The translations under genes and the position numbers were made by a program. The notes below the pieces were generated by a model that was not told the DNA's origin, ran no database searches, and saw nothing but the letters and a program-made list of their open reading frames with translations. From Bacilli bacterium (GTDB lineage Bacteria; Bacillota; Bacilli; Paenibacillales; NBRC-103111), in the NCBI GenBank assembly GCA_028287395.1, contig JAQBPR010000255.1:1-35896 (forward strand): a stretch of DNA of 35,896 nucleotides, given 5' to 3'. Shown one piece after another: positions 15,991 to 24,501 of the stretch; positions within the stretch are counted from its first letter, which is position 1; the number at the start of each line of letters is the position of its first letter.

Positions 15991-16041
15991 GGTGCGATCC
16001 CCTTCCGCCAAACAACGGTTACTTTATATTTTAATTATTGA

Positions 16042-17412
16042 TTAAAGTGTTTGTCCAGCTTTCTTCATTTGTTCCGGATATCCATATGAACCATGCTCGC
16101 TTAAATCCAAACCGATAATTTCTTCTTCTTCTGTAACGCGAAGACCCATGATTAATTTTATTATACCAAGAATAATAAAGCTGAGTACAGCTACAAATGC
16201 GAATGCTGCGAAAACGCCTTCGGCTTGAACTCCAAGCTGATGTAATCCACCACCATAGAACAATCCCGCTTGACCCACACCATTTTTTGCAGCCAATTCC
16301 ACTGTAGCAAACAATCCTGTAGATAAAGTTCCCCAAATCCCGGCAATACCATGAACGGAGAAAGCATAAACCGGATCGTCTAAACCAAATTTTTCAAACC
16401 ATTGTGCCGTGAAGAACGTAATGATACCTGCCAGTGCGCCAATGATAATTGCAGACAAAGGGGTAACATATGCGCATGCCGCAGTAATTGCTACCAATGC
16501 AGCAAGCACACCATTTAACATACTCGGAATATCAGCCTTGCCAAAGTACATCCATGAAATAACTAACGCTGCTACACCTCCAGCCGCCGCTGCCATATTC
16601 GTGGTCAAAGCAACATAACCGAAGAATCCATCACCCATAGCACTTAAAGTACTACCAGGGTTGAAACCAAACCACCCAATCCAAAGAATAATAACACCTA
16701 AAACGGATAAAACTTGATTATGCCCTGGAAGCAGGTTCGGTGAACCGTCCTTGTTGAACTTCCCAATCCGTGGTTTAAGTAAAATGGTCGCAACCAAGGC
16801 TGCTGTTGCACCTTGCAAATGAACGACAGTCGAACCGGCGAAATCCTGCATACCCAATTTGGATAACCAACCGCCGCCCCAAACCCAATGCGCTACGATC
16901 GGATAAATTAAGACTGTGAACAAAACGCCGAAGATAAAGTATACGGTTAGCTTAGCTCTCTCCGCAAAACCACCCCAAGCAATCGCTAATGATACACCAG
17001 CAAAAGCAAGCTGGAATAAAAATTTAATACCGATATTCACATCAGAAGCGGACATGGAGCTAAAAAGCTTGGCACTATCTGAAGTACCGTCTAAAAAGAA
17101 ACCCTGCGTTCCAAAAAAACCATTGCCATCACCGAAAGCGAACCCAAAACCAAGCGCCCAAAATGCAAGAGCACATATTCCAAAGGTTAAGATCGTTTTC
17201 CCTGCTACGTGGCCTGCATTCTTCATGCGTGTAGAGCCCGTTTCAAGCAATGCAAAACCTGCTTGCATAAAAATGACTAACACAGCGGCAACCAAGACCC
17301 AAACCGAATCGATCGCACTTGTTAATTGCGGGATCGTGGCATCATCGGCAAATGCCAATGTGGGGAATAACAGGACCATAAAACATGTTGCAAGTAAAAA
17401 TTTCTTTAACAT
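16042..17412 (-). CDS. amt: Ammonium transporter (Amt family)
   Basis: 456 residues, ATG 17412 after GGGAGAGAG. A signal peptide (about 1-22) precedes 11 membrane helices. Amt family marks: ALLETGSTRMKNAGHVAGKT, DFAGSTVVHLQGATAAL with the first pore His, and YAFSVHGIAGIWGTLSTGLFA with the second pore His. Amt trimers admit ammonium into the cell when nitrogen is scarce. The C-terminal tail EEEEIIGLDLSEHGSYGYPEQ is the conserved cytoplasmic segment that controls gating. In many bacteria glnK follows amt; here a DUF294 nucleotidyltransferase follows 51 bp later and then an exonuclease. A sigma-A promoter (17470-17498) and a GlnR/TnrA-type box (17432-17448) lie upstream. Confidence 0.96.
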   Translation of the reverse strand: MLKKFLLATCFMVLLFPTLAFADDATIPQLTSAIDSVWVLVAAVLVIFMQAGFALLETGSTRMKNAGHVAGKTILTFGICALAFWALGFGFAFGDGNGFFGTQGFFLDGTSDSAKLFSSMSASDVNIGIKFLFQLAFAGVSLAIAWGGFAERAKLTVYFIFGVLFTVLIYPIVAHWVWGGGWLSKLGMQDFAGSTVVHLQGATAALVATILLKPRIGKFNKDGSPNLLPGHNQVLSVLGVIILWIGWFGFNPGSTLSAMGDGFFGYVALTTNMAAAAGGVAALVISWMYFGKADIPSMLNGVLAALVAITAACAYVTPLSAIIIGALAGIITFFTAQWFEKFGLDDPVYAFSVHGIAGIWGTLSTGLFATVELAAKNGVGQAGLFYGGGLHQLGVQAEGVFAAFAFVAVLSFIILGIIKLIMGLRVTEEEEIIGLDLSEHGSYGYPEQMKKAGQTL

Positions 17413-17431
17413 ACGACTCTCTCCCTTTTCA

Positions 17432-17448
17432 TGTTAGAATATTTAACA
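17432..17448. promoter_or_regulatory. GlnR/TnrA-type box in the amt leader
   Basis: TGTTAGAATATTTAACA matches TGTNANAWWWTMTNACA at all fixed positions except one (M is T) and is a TGTTA/TAACA palindrome. It lies 15-31 bp downstream of the predicted amt start point and 20 bp before the ATG. A site there would normally block transcription, fitting repression by GlnR when nitrogen is plentiful. Confidence 0.7.
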
Positions 17449-17469
17449 TATAACGTATATCTTATTGTC

Positions 17470-17498
17470 ATTATATACAAAACCAGTCATTTTGACAA
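17470..17498 (-). promoter_or_regulatory. Sigma-A promoter of the amt operon
   Basis: Minus strand TTGTCA (17498-17493), 17-bp spacer, TATAAT (17475-17470). The start point should be near 17463, giving a leader of about 50 nt that contains the GlnR/TnrA-type box. Confidence 0.8.
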
Positions 17499-17606
17499 CA
17501 GGTATTTTCCCAAAACACGAAATATAATTAAATATCTAACATAATAATTCGGAATTTCACTATATATCACATACTGTGTTATGTATTAACGTAAAAAGTA
17601 TGACCT

Positions 17607-17635
17607 TTGACTGTACGGTTTAAATTAAGTATCAT
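17607..17635 (+). promoter_or_regulatory. Sigma-A promoter of the MerR gene
   Basis: TTGACT, 17-bp spacer, TATCAT, about 37 bp before the start codon. The spacer is 17 bp, not the 19-20 bp typical of promoters that MerR activates by DNA twisting, so this promoter is probably not a MerR-activated one. Confidence 0.65.
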
Positions 17636-17672
17636 AATATAAAGGGTTGAACAAGAGGAGAGGTGAGTTCGA

Positions 17673-18107
17673 ATGGAAAAATTTTATCGCATTGGCGAAC
17701 TGGCTAAGCTTTCCGATGTCAGCCAACGGACCATTGATTACTACACTAAGCTCGGATTATTAGAACCCGACAAAAGATCGGATAAAAATTATCGCTATTA
17801 TAGTGATGAAACCTTATCTCGATTAAAACGTATTGAAACAATGAAGAAAGAGAAATATACCCTAGAAGAAATCAAAATCGCCTTTGAACAATTGGATAAA
17901 GTAAGTCACAATGGCCAAGTCACCGATAAACTAACATCCCTTCAGGTACATATGCATCAATTGGAGAAGGAATTAAAGGAACTGAGTCCAATGATTGATC
18001 AACTAAAGCCAAATCAAATAAAGCAAGCGTTTAAATTTATTACCCCGCAAAGCGCCGCTTGTATTGAAGCGATATTGATATTACTCGGAAAAGGTCCTCT
18101 TCTTTAA
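17673..18107 (+). CDS. MerR-family transcriptional regulator
   Basis: 144 residues, ATG 17673 after a GAGGAGAGGTG run. The first 70 residues are a MerR winged helix: YRIGELAKLSDVSQRTIDYYTKLGLLEPDKRSDKNYRYYSDE. A long helix (about 80-115) for dimerisation follows. The C-terminal part is short and has a single cysteine (SAACIEA), so it lacks the metal-binding cysteines of MerR, CueR or ZntR and lacks a large drug-binding domain; the signal is unknown. The zinc peptidase gene begins 16 bp after its stop, so the two form an operon. Its tail resembles short Bacillota MerR proteins of the YfmP/YhdQ size class, but I cannot assign it further. Confidence 0.88.
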   Translation: MEKFYRIGELAKLSDVSQRTIDYYTKLGLLEPDKRSDKNYRYYSDETLSRLKRIETMKKEKYTLEEIKIAFEQLDKVSHNGQVTDKLTSLQVHMHQLEKELKELSPMIDQLKPNQIKQAFKFITPQSAACIEAILILLGKGPLL

Positions 18108-18123
18108 GGAAGGATGATTGGCT

Positions 18124-18813
18124 ATGTTTTATTTCACTTGGGTGGATCTACTCATTTTACCGGCTTTTATATTATCTATGTGGGCTTCGTTCCGTGTTAG
18201 GGGTAATTTTAATCAATGGTCGCAAGTGCCTAATCAAGCAGGAGTCACAGGCTATGAGGCTGCACGCAGAATGCTGGATGCGAATGGCTTGTATGAGATA
18301 GCAGTTGAGCCTATTCAAGGGACGCTCACAGACCATTATGATCCCACACAGCGAGTTGTTCGCTTATCCGAGCCTGTTTATTACGAAAAATCGATATCAG
18401 CGATATCAGTCGCTTGCCATGAAGTCGGTCATGCCATTCAGCATAAAGTTCATTACCCTATGTTAGTGGCTCGGCATCATATCTTTCCCATCGTTAACTT
18501 TAGCTCCGGGATAGCGCCTTTAATGATCATGGCTGGCTTTATTTTCTCGGGTTTACACTTTTTACTTGGCATAGGCATTCTATTTTTCTCTATAGCTGTC
18601 TTCTTTCAATTAATTACTTTACCGGTAGAGTTTAATGCAAGCAATCGTGCACGAAGAGCAATGGAACCATTAGGCTTTATTCATAGCAATGAACAAATCG
18701 GAGTTGGAAAAGTATTAAACGCCGCTGCGTTAACCTATGTCGCTGCTGCATTAATCTCTGTATTGGAGCTTCTCAAATATGTATTGATCTTTACAAATCG
18801 TTCAGACGATTAA
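18124..18813 (+). CDS. Membrane zinc metallopeptidase, YugP-like (PF04298)
   Basis: 229 residues from ATG 18124, with AAGGAAGGA upstream; an in-frame TTG at 18118 is less likely. An N-terminal membrane helix (about 6-23) is followed by a soluble region with the zinc motif HEVGH (His99, Glu100, His103) and then three or four membrane helices (about 125-170 and 195-222). The family is the YugP type of neutral zinc metallopeptidases, whose substrates are unknown; a role in membrane-protein quality control, as for HtpX, is only an inference. It is encoded with the MerR regulator in front, which presumably controls it. A strong terminator begins at its stop codon. Confidence 0.85.
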   Translation: MFYFTWVDLLILPAFILSMWASFRVRGNFNQWSQVPNQAGVTGYEAARRMLDANGLYEIAVEPIQGTLTDHYDPTQRVVRLSEPVYYEKSISAISVACHEVGHAIQHKVHYPMLVARHHIFPIVNFSSGIAPLMIMAGFIFSGLHFLLGIGILFFSIAVFFQLITLPVEFNASNRARRAMEPLGFIHSNEQIGVGKVLNAAALTYVAAALISVLELLKYVLIFTNRSDD

Positions 18814-18865
18814 AAACAAGCTTCCCTTAGCGTCTAATGGCTAAGAGAAGCTTGTTTATTTATTT
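18814..18865. terminator. Bidirectional terminator between zinc peptidase and LysR genes
   Basis: AAACAAGCTTCCCTTAGC (18814-18831) pairs with GCTAAGAGAAGCTTGTTT (18840-18857) at 17 of 18 positions, 8-nt loop, T-rich tail TATTTATTTC on the plus strand and A-run on the left. It overlaps the stop codon of the LysR gene. Confidence 0.85.
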
Positions 18866-19746
18866 CTAAAATATTCCGTTAGAAAGCTATGGAATCCTTC
18901 AGCTACAGGCGGGATTTTTTCGCCTTTACGACGAATCAGACCAATGGTCCTTGTTACTTTTGGTTCTTGCAAGCGAACTTTGGCTGGCTGCAGCGGACCC
19001 ATTTCTGTAATAGCCATTTCAGGCAGCAGGCTAACGCCTAAGCCAGCCGCAACCAGGCCGCGAATCGTATCCGTCTCGTCACCTTCAAATCCAAACTTCG
19101 GAACAAAACCAGCTTTTTTACAAGCTTCCAAAACAATGGCACGCAGTGAATAGTCTTCACTAAACATCACAAATGGTTCTTCTTTTAGCTGAGCTAAATG
19201 AAGCGATTTGGCACCCGCCAATTCATGCTGAGCGGGTAAAATGGCAAACAGCTCTTCTGTCAGCAGCAGCTCGCCGGAAACTAAAGCATGATTTTCCGGA
19301 AACGGTGAAATAAATGACAAATCTATCTCTCCATTAATCACATCGCGAATTAAACTATTAAACGTTCCTTGCTTCAAGCGAAATTTCACGTTGGGATAAT
19401 CTTTGCGAAAACACGCCACCACAGTAGGCAGTAAATTGATTCCCAAGCTGTGCGGAAACCCTATGCGAATTTCGCCTTTATTCGGATCGAGAAATTCATG
19501 CGCTTCTTGAACCACACGTTCCAAATCAGAAAGAATCATCTCTATTTTGGCTAAAAATAATTTCCCCACAGGCGTTAGCTGTAGATTACGCCCTTTTTGT
19601 ACAAAAAGACTAAGATCTAACTCTTCTTCAAGCAAATGAATTTGCCGACTTACAGCAGATTGCGCCACATGCAGTTCTTCTGCCGCTTGGGTGACGTGCT
19701 GCTTTCGAGCTACACTAACAAAATATTGCAGTTGTCTAAGTTCCAT
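18856..19746 (-). CDS. LysR-family transcriptional regulator, GltC-like
   Basis: 296 residues from ATG 19746, which has GAAGGTAGGA just upstream; an in-frame TTG at 19773 would add nine residues with no site. The N-terminal winged helix is typical (MELRQLQYFVSVARKQHVTQ, then AAEELHVAQSAVSRQIHLLE) and the effector domain begins near residue 90 (GEIRIGFPHSLGINLLPTVV). Overall it resembles B. subtilis GltC, the activator of glutamate synthase genes, in sequence style and length, but many paralogues share this look and no gltAB is present. It is divergent from tpx with a 103-bp gap, so regulation of tpx is possible but untested by anything in the sequence. Confidence 0.9.
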   Translation of the reverse strand: MELRQLQYFVSVARKQHVTQAAEELHVAQSAVSRQIHLLEEELDLSLFVQKGRNLQLTPVGKLFLAKIEMILSDLERVVQEAHEFLDPNKGEIRIGFPHSLGINLLPTVVACFRKDYPNVKFRLKQGTFNSLIRDVINGEIDLSFISPFPENHALVSGELLLTEELFAILPAQHELAGAKSLHLAQLKEEPFVMFSEDYSLRAIVLEACKKAGFVPKFGFEGDETDTIRGLVAAGLGVSLLPEMAITEMGPLQPAKVRLQEPKVTRTIGLIRRKGEKIPPVAEGFHSFLTEYFRNK

Positions 19747-19849
19747 TTCGATCCTACCTTCCAAATTGGACAAGTGCCTTTTCTACATATTATAATAACA
19801 AAGAAACCATTACCAAGTATTATAAAAAATTTTAGGAGGAATTATTCGT

Positions 19850-20368
19850 ATGTCGCAAGAACGCACTGGAGTTGCAACAATAAAAGGAAACCCGCTTACA
19901 CTTGTTGGTACTAAAATCAAAGTGGGAGATAAAGCACCTGATTTTAAAGTAAATAAGGATTTAATGAATCAAGTGTCCTTACACGATTTTGATGGAAAAA
20001 TTAAATTAATTAGTGTAGTTCCCTCTCTTGATACTGGTGTCTGCGATGCGCAAACCCGTCGTTTCAATGTTGAAGCCGCTAAACTAGGAGATAAAGTGAC
20101 TGTTCTTACCATAAGCATGGACTTGCCTTTTGCTCAAGCCCGTTGGTGCGGAGCTGCAGGTGTTGACCAGGTTGTCACGCTTTCCGACTATAAAGAAGCT
20201 TCATTCGGAGTTGCTTATGGCGTTTTAATTAAAGAGCTTCGTTTGTTAATGCGCTCCATTTTTGTTGTGGATGCAGACAATAACGTTCAGTATGTGGAGT
20301 ACTTGGCTGAAATGACCAATCCCCCGGATTTCGATAAAGCCATTGAAGCGGTTTCCAAATTAGTGTAG
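19850..20368 (+). CDS. tpx: Thiol peroxidase (atypical 2-Cys peroxiredoxin)
   Basis: 172 residues, ATG 19850 after AGGAGGA. Tpx reduces hydrogen peroxide and organic peroxides with thioredoxin as reductant. Peroxidatic Cys65 lies in PSLDTGVCDAQTRRFN and resolving Cys100 in ARWCGAAG, the Tpx arrangement, with SMDLPFAQ between. Length matches the family (about 165-170). A promoter with TTGGAC (about 19766) and TATTAT/TATAAT lies in the gap to the divergent LysR gene. The gene ends at a strong bidirectional terminator, so it is transcribed alone. No PerR box was recognised. Confidence 0.95.
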   Translation: MSQERTGVATIKGNPLTLVGTKIKVGDKAPDFKVNKDLMNQVSLHDFDGKIKLISVVPSLDTGVCDAQTRRFNVEAAKLGDKVTVLTISMDLPFAQARWCGAAGVDQVVTLSDYKEASFGVAYGVLIKELRLLMRSIFVVDADNNVQYVEYLAEMTNPPDFDKAIEAVSKLV

Positions 20369-20380
20369 GCCTTTTGCCAA

Positions 20381-20415
20381 AAAAAAGCGAGGAAGAAACC
20401 CTTCCTCGCTTTTTT
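20381..20415. terminator. Bidirectional terminator between tpx and DUF1499 gene
   Basis: Perfect 9-bp stem GCGAGGAAG (20387-20395) / CTTCCTCGC (20401-20409), 5-nt loop, A-run before and T-run after. The T-run overlaps the stop codon of the convergent gene. Confidence 0.92.
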
Positions 20416-20800
20416 ATGTAATTTTGTATGCAGCAAGCTTTTGATCCAAGGTCCGATAAATTTGCAGAATAGTCCGATAATTCGCTCCTAAATCACCCAA
20501 AGAGCCCCGTGAAGCAGAGTAAATATCTATAGCAGTTTTCGAAGGATTAATCGAAAATAACGTGACCGTAATATCTAGCCTTCTGCCTGTAATCGTCTTT
20601 TTTTCAAGTACAATTTCACCGACATTTTTTACTTCGTGTAAAATTTTGTAGCCATTTAATTTTTTCAAGGTGGTCGTCACTTCTGTCCACGCTTGGTCTT
20701 TAGACATTCTATAATGCTTGGTTTTTAAAGCCGGGTCCTTGGCCTTTTCTCCAGTTTGATCAAAACTACGCATTAGGCCGATTAAAGTACGTTTAAGCAA
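20414..20800 (-). CDS. DUF1499 family protein
   Basis: 128 residues from a TTG at 20800 after a GGGGGGAAAGG run. The C-terminal part IDIYSASRGSLGDLGANYRTILQIYRTLDQKL fits the conserved end of DUF1499 (PF07386), in which a SASR.G..DLG.N motif is typical; the middle section (LKKLNGYKILHEVKNVGEIVLEKK) fits the strand region. Function is unknown. No signal peptide or membrane helix is seen, unlike many Gram-negative members. It stands between the gal operon and tpx, on the gal strand but 131 bp downstream of the last gal gene. Promoter not identified; readthrough from the gal operon is possible because no terminator is seen between them. Confidence 0.7.
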   Translation of the reverse strand: MLKRTLIGLMRSFDQTGEKAKDPALKTKHYRMSKDQAWTEVTTTLKKLNGYKILHEVKNVGEIVLEKKTITGRRLDITVTLFSINPSKTAIDIYSASRGSLGDLGANYRTILQIYRTLDQKLAAYKIT

Positions 20801-20931
20801 TACGCCTTTCCCCCCTCATAAAGTCCAGTGAGATGAGCTCTCTGTTTCTATGCTTCCACACTAAATTTAATCTTACCATGCTTTTGATCGAAGAAAAAGA
20901 GGAAAACGCAAAAGAACCTGCAAAATTCAAC

Positions 20932-21858
20932 TTATCTTTTTATAAAAGCGTTCATTTCTGAATCCAAAACATCTTCATTACTTATAGTTATATCCACATT
21001 TTCAAACAGATTCCATTTTTCATGATGACTTACCATTTCATTAGGCTCCACTAGTTTCAACTGTCCCAGTGTTTCTAATTCTAAAAAGAATGAATTGGTA
21101 TAAGCTTCAAAGGATACACCATAATCTGGATAAGATGCTTGCATATCGTGAATATATGTTTTAACAAATAATTGGCCATAGTTATAATATGCTGCCCATC
21201 CATCTTCATTATTAGTGCCAAATTTAAAAGGACTGGTTGCTGCAGCCTGCTGCTTCAATAGAATGAACTTATCGCCCCAATAAACACGTTCATCATTCAT
21301 TTTACTGTAAGCCCAAAGAGAAAGGATTCGATTTGCCAAAAACCCTGTTTGCCGTTTTGCTTGCGGAACAATTGCAGTCCCGCCTGCAGCCATAACAGAT
21401 AATGCCCACGGTGAAAATTCAATAGGCCAAGCGCCCACGTTGGTTACACGATGAATGACGGTTATTTCTCCATTCGCAGGACTCATACTTATTTCAATTT
21501 CTTTTTGCAGATTATTCCACTTTTCAGGTTCAGGTGTCAAGACAATGCCGTTTTCGATTTGTTTCCAACTAACCTTTTGATTATCTGGATAAGTCGTTCT
21601 GGGAACTACTTCAGGGCTTGTCCATAATCGATGTCCACCATATATATTCCATACATCACCACCAATTGGCGCGAATACATCGTCATCGTCCTTATGTTCC
21701 TTGTCCTCAAAAAACATGTTTTCTCTGCCTACGAAGCCATATCGCAAAATTCTCGGACCAAAGTCAACACTAGCTACTGCTTCAACAACGCCGTTGCTTA
21801 TTTGAATCGCATTTCCCCATTGTCCAAATTGAATCGTTTTTATCGAAATTACCGCCAT
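20932..21858 (-). CDS. Galactose-mutarotase-fold protein at the end of the gal operon (DUF4380-like)
   Basis: 308 residues, ATG 21858 after GGAGAG. The sequence has the beta-sandwich style of the galactose mutarotase superfamily: VEAVASVDFGPRILRYGF, GGHRLWTSPE near residue 75-84, GEITVIHRVTNVGAWPIEFSPWALSVM, and a C-terminal FFLELETLGQLKLVEPNE that supplies a candidate catalytic Glu. It is not a standard GalM (aldose 1-epimerase, PF01263). It follows galT by 30 bp in the same operon, where galM is often found, so it may do the mutarotase job or epimerise or isomerise a related sugar. The related family is annotated DUF4380 or DUF4432 in databases; I cannot decide which. Confidence 0.7.
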   Translation of the reverse strand: MAVISIKTIQFGQWGNAIQISNGVVEAVASVDFGPRILRYGFVGRENMFFEDKEHKDDDDVFAPIGGDVWNIYGGHRLWTSPEVVPRTTYPDNQKVSWKQIENGIVLTPEPEKWNNLQKEIEISMSPANGEITVIHRVTNVGAWPIEFSPWALSVMAAGGTAIVPQAKRQTGFLANRILSLWAYSKMNDERVYWGDKFILLKQQAAATSPFKFGTNNEDGWAAYYNYGQLFVKTYIHDMQASYPDYGVSFEAYTNSFFLELETLGQLKLVEPNEMVSHHEKWNLFENVDITISNEDVLDSEMNAFIKR

Positions 21859-21888
21859 GCTTGATATCTCTCCTCTACTATATTCTGC

Positions 21889-23508
21889 TTAAATAGCTTT
21901 AAAACCTGAGTGATCCATAAAGCTTAAAAACGCGTCTGCACCAAACGAATCTCGCTTATAAACACCTGCATCCAACAGCACATTTAAAAATTTATATCCA
22001 ATCTCATTTTGCAGGCAAAATTCAACGGCTTTCCTTGATTGATTCGTTCCATATTTATTCAGTAATTCTTTAATCCAGTCCGCATGTTTATATAATACAT
22101 GCTGTGGATTCTCGGTTATTTGCGCATCGAAGCTTAATTCGCCCGTTAAAATGAGCGTTATTTGCGCTAATTCTTCCTTTAATCTACCTGGTAAAACAGC
22201 TAAGCCCATCACTTCGATTAGACCTATATTTTCCTTTTTAATGTGATGAAGCTCCTGATGCGGATGAAAAAGTCCAAAAGGATGCTGCGCGGTTGTGCGA
22301 TTATTTCGCAAAACCAAATCAAACTCAAATTGTCCGTTTGTATTTATTCTTGCTATAGGCGTAATCGTATTATGCGGAATTGAATTGGCGTCCTGCAAGG
22401 TATGCGATAAAATATCCACGCTCGGATCACTATAAGCTTGCCAACATGCATACACTTGAGTCGCCAGCTTAACTAAAGCTTGACGATTCGGACTGGAGAT
22501 TCGAATGACTGACATTGGCCATTTGACGATTCCTCCTTGCACTTCCGGAAAACCGGAATGTGTAAAGGACACTTCAACGGGCGCTTTTTCCATTGGAAAG
22601 CTATGGTGTCCGCCTTGGAAATGATCGTGGTTTAAAATCGAACCGCCGACAATCGGTAAATCAGCATTTGACCCTACAAAATAATGCGGAAACTGTTCCA
22701 CGAAATCAAGCAAGCGAGTAAAAGTATGTTCACTTATTTGCATGGGAATATGCTCGCTGCAAAAAACTATACTATGCTCATTATAATATACATAAGGCGA
22801 ATATTGGAGAAACCAATTACCTTTATCCAGCTTCAATGGAATGACCCGATGATTTTGCCGCGCGGGATGATTCAATCTCCCTGCATATCCAACGTTTTCA
22901 AAGCAAAGCAAGCACTTTGGATAATTGCTCTGCGGCAAGCTTCGTTCCATAGCAATTTCTTTCGGATCTTTTTCAGGTTTGGATAGGTTAACTGTAATTT
23001 CCAACTTGCCATAATCGGTTGGCGTTTGCCAATATTCATTTTTACGAATACGATCCATATGAATATAATTGGAATCAATGGAAAATTGATAATAGTCGTT
23101 CGTTGCTTTCTCAATCGACTCAGCCTCAGCGGTTTGCCAAAAACGACGAATGACCTCAGATTGACGAGGCAGCAAAAGCCCCATTATTTTGGCATCCAAC
23201 AAATCACGTTGTGTCAGATTATTTTCGCTAAGTATACCAACCGATAGGGCATAGTCCATAATATTTGCCAAAATGTCCACCGCACTATCCTGATGTTCAT
23301 CAGGAAGCGTCTCTGCTAAAGGCTCACTTACATTTAATAGCTCCAACAAAGCATTCGTCGCCGGAACAGCATCCCATTCTTCAAGAAGGTGATGGGAAAG
23401 CGCGAATTGCACAAGCCTTGCAATCTCTACTTGAATGCTATGCTTTAAGTCCGCTGGCTCTTTACTCATTTGGCTGTTCACCTCAGTTTTATTGTTTGCT
23501 GTATCCAT
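21889..23508 (-). CDS. galT: UDP-glucose-hexose-1-phosphate uridylyltransferase, class II
   Basis: 539 residues. The protein is the long Gram-positive class II GalT, not the 350-residue E. coli type. It exchanges UMP between UDP-glucose and galactose 1-phosphate in the Leloir pathway. Recognisable parts: NHPARQNHRVIPLKLDKGNWFLQYSPYVYYNEH, and GGSILNHDHFQGGHH, the histidine-rich active-site loop. The start ATG lies 20 bp before the end of galE, an overlap that suggests translational coupling. Neighbours galE and galK upstream and the mutarotase-like gene downstream give a full Leloir set. Confidence 0.95.
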   Translation of the reverse strand: MDTANNKTEVNSQMSKEPADLKHSIQVEIARLVQFALSHHLLEEWDAVPATNALLELLNVSEPLAETLPDEHQDSAVDILANIMDYALSVGILSENNLTQRDLLDAKIMGLLLPRQSEVIRRFWQTAEAESIEKATNDYYQFSIDSNYIHMDRIRKNEYWQTPTDYGKLEITVNLSKPEKDPKEIAMERSLPQSNYPKCLLCFENVGYAGRLNHPARQNHRVIPLKLDKGNWFLQYSPYVYYNEHSIVFCSEHIPMQISEHTFTRLLDFVEQFPHYFVGSNADLPIVGGSILNHDHFQGGHHSFPMEKAPVEVSFTHSGFPEVQGGIVKWPMSVIRISSPNRQALVKLATQVYACWQAYSDPSVDILSHTLQDANSIPHNTITPIARINTNGQFEFDLVLRNNRTTAQHPFGLFHPHQELHHIKKENIGLIEVMGLAVLPGRLKEELAQITLILTGELSFDAQITENPQHVLYKHADWIKELLNKYGTNQSRKAVEFCLQNEIGYKFLNVLLDAGVYKRDSFGADAFLSFMDHSGFKAI

Positions 23509-24478
23509 TTGGATGGTTTTGGTGCCAGTTCCAAGCTGTTCGAATGATCATATCGAGATTATCCCGCTTAGGGTTCCATCCTAATTGCTGCTTTATTTTA
23601 TCTGAAGATGCGATTAAAATTGCAGGATCGCCGGCTCTTCTTTCTTGTACAATTGCAGGAATCGGATGTCCTGTTACTTTGCGAGCCATCTCGATCATTT
23701 CTTTTACAGAAAACCCTTTACCGCTCCCTAAGTTATAAATATTGCTTTCGCTTCCGCTGCGTAAGCTTTCTAAAGCAAGAATATGGGCATCCGCTAAATC
23801 GGATACATGCAGATAATCACGAATACAGGTTCCATCCTGCGTTGAATAATCATTTCCATAAATGGAGACATGATCTCTTTGACCTAATGGTACTTGCAGT
23901 ATAACGGGAACCAGATGTGTTTCTGGCGAATGGTCTTCACCGATTAAGCCGTTCTCATGTGCTCCAGCAGCATTAAAGTAACGAAGCGCAATAAATTTGA
24001 TGCCATGCGCGATATCAAACCATTTCATCATTTTTTCCATAGCCAGCTTTGTTTCGCCATAAGTATTGGTCGGAAATGTTCGATCATCCTCGAGAATGGG
24101 AATGCTCTCCGGTTCACCGTAAGTCGCCGCTGTAGAGGAGAACACAATTTTTTTAACGCCGCAAACTTTCATTTTTTCTAATAAATTAAGCGCACCATAA
24201 ACGTTGTTATGATAATATTTCCCTGGATTTATCATACTGTCGCCTACTAGGGAATTAGCCGCAAAATGAATCACGGACTCAATCTCATTCTCCGCGAACA
24301 CCTTGTCGAGAAATTCATTGTCACGAATATCTCCTTTATAAAATTTACCACCCATAACAGCCGCCTGATGTCCCTGCTGTAAATTATCAACAATGACGAC
24401 TTCCTCATTGCGATCCAATAATTCAGCTACAGTATGTGATCCTATATATCCAGCGCCGCCCGTAACAAGAACTGCCAT
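23489..24478 (-). CDS. galE: UDP-glucose 4-epimerase
   Basis: 329 residues, ATG 24478 after GGAGGAG. Extended short-chain dehydrogenase fold with NAD-binding GGAGYIGSH at residues 7-15, catalytic Ser/Thr in VFSSTAATYG and the catalytic Tyr-x3-Lys in YGETKLAMEKM. It interconverts UDP-galactose and UDP-glucose. It lies 23 bp after galK and overlaps galT. The length and the RDYLHVSDLADAH and FNLGSG-like (YNLGSGKGFSV) segments are typical of GalE. Confidence 0.96.
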   Translation of the reverse strand: MAVLVTGGAGYIGSHTVAELLDRNEEVVIVDNLQQGHQAAVMGGKFYKGDIRDNEFLDKVFAENEIESVIHFAANSLVGDSMINPGKYYHNNVYGALNLLEKMKVCGVKKIVFSSTAATYGEPESIPILEDDRTFPTNTYGETKLAMEKMMKWFDIAHGIKFIALRYFNAAGAHENGLIGEDHSPETHLVPVILQVPLGQRDHVSIYGNDYSTQDGTCIRDYLHVSDLADAHILALESLRSGSESNIYNLGSGKGFSVKEMIEMARKVTGHPIPAIVQERRAGDPAILIASSDKIKQQLGWNPKRDNLDMIIRTAWNWHQNHPNGYSKQ

Positions 24479-24501
24479 AATGAACTCCTCCTACTTTTCT
24501 G

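Noticed and set aside
17577-17591. Second GlnR-like box TGTTATGTATTAACG between amt and merR
   Set aside because: It is 15 bp instead of 17, ends in ACG instead of ACA, and does not fit the consensus spacing.
22684-23247. Plus-strand frames inside galT
   Set aside because: Antisense readings of a clear class II galT with no domain content.
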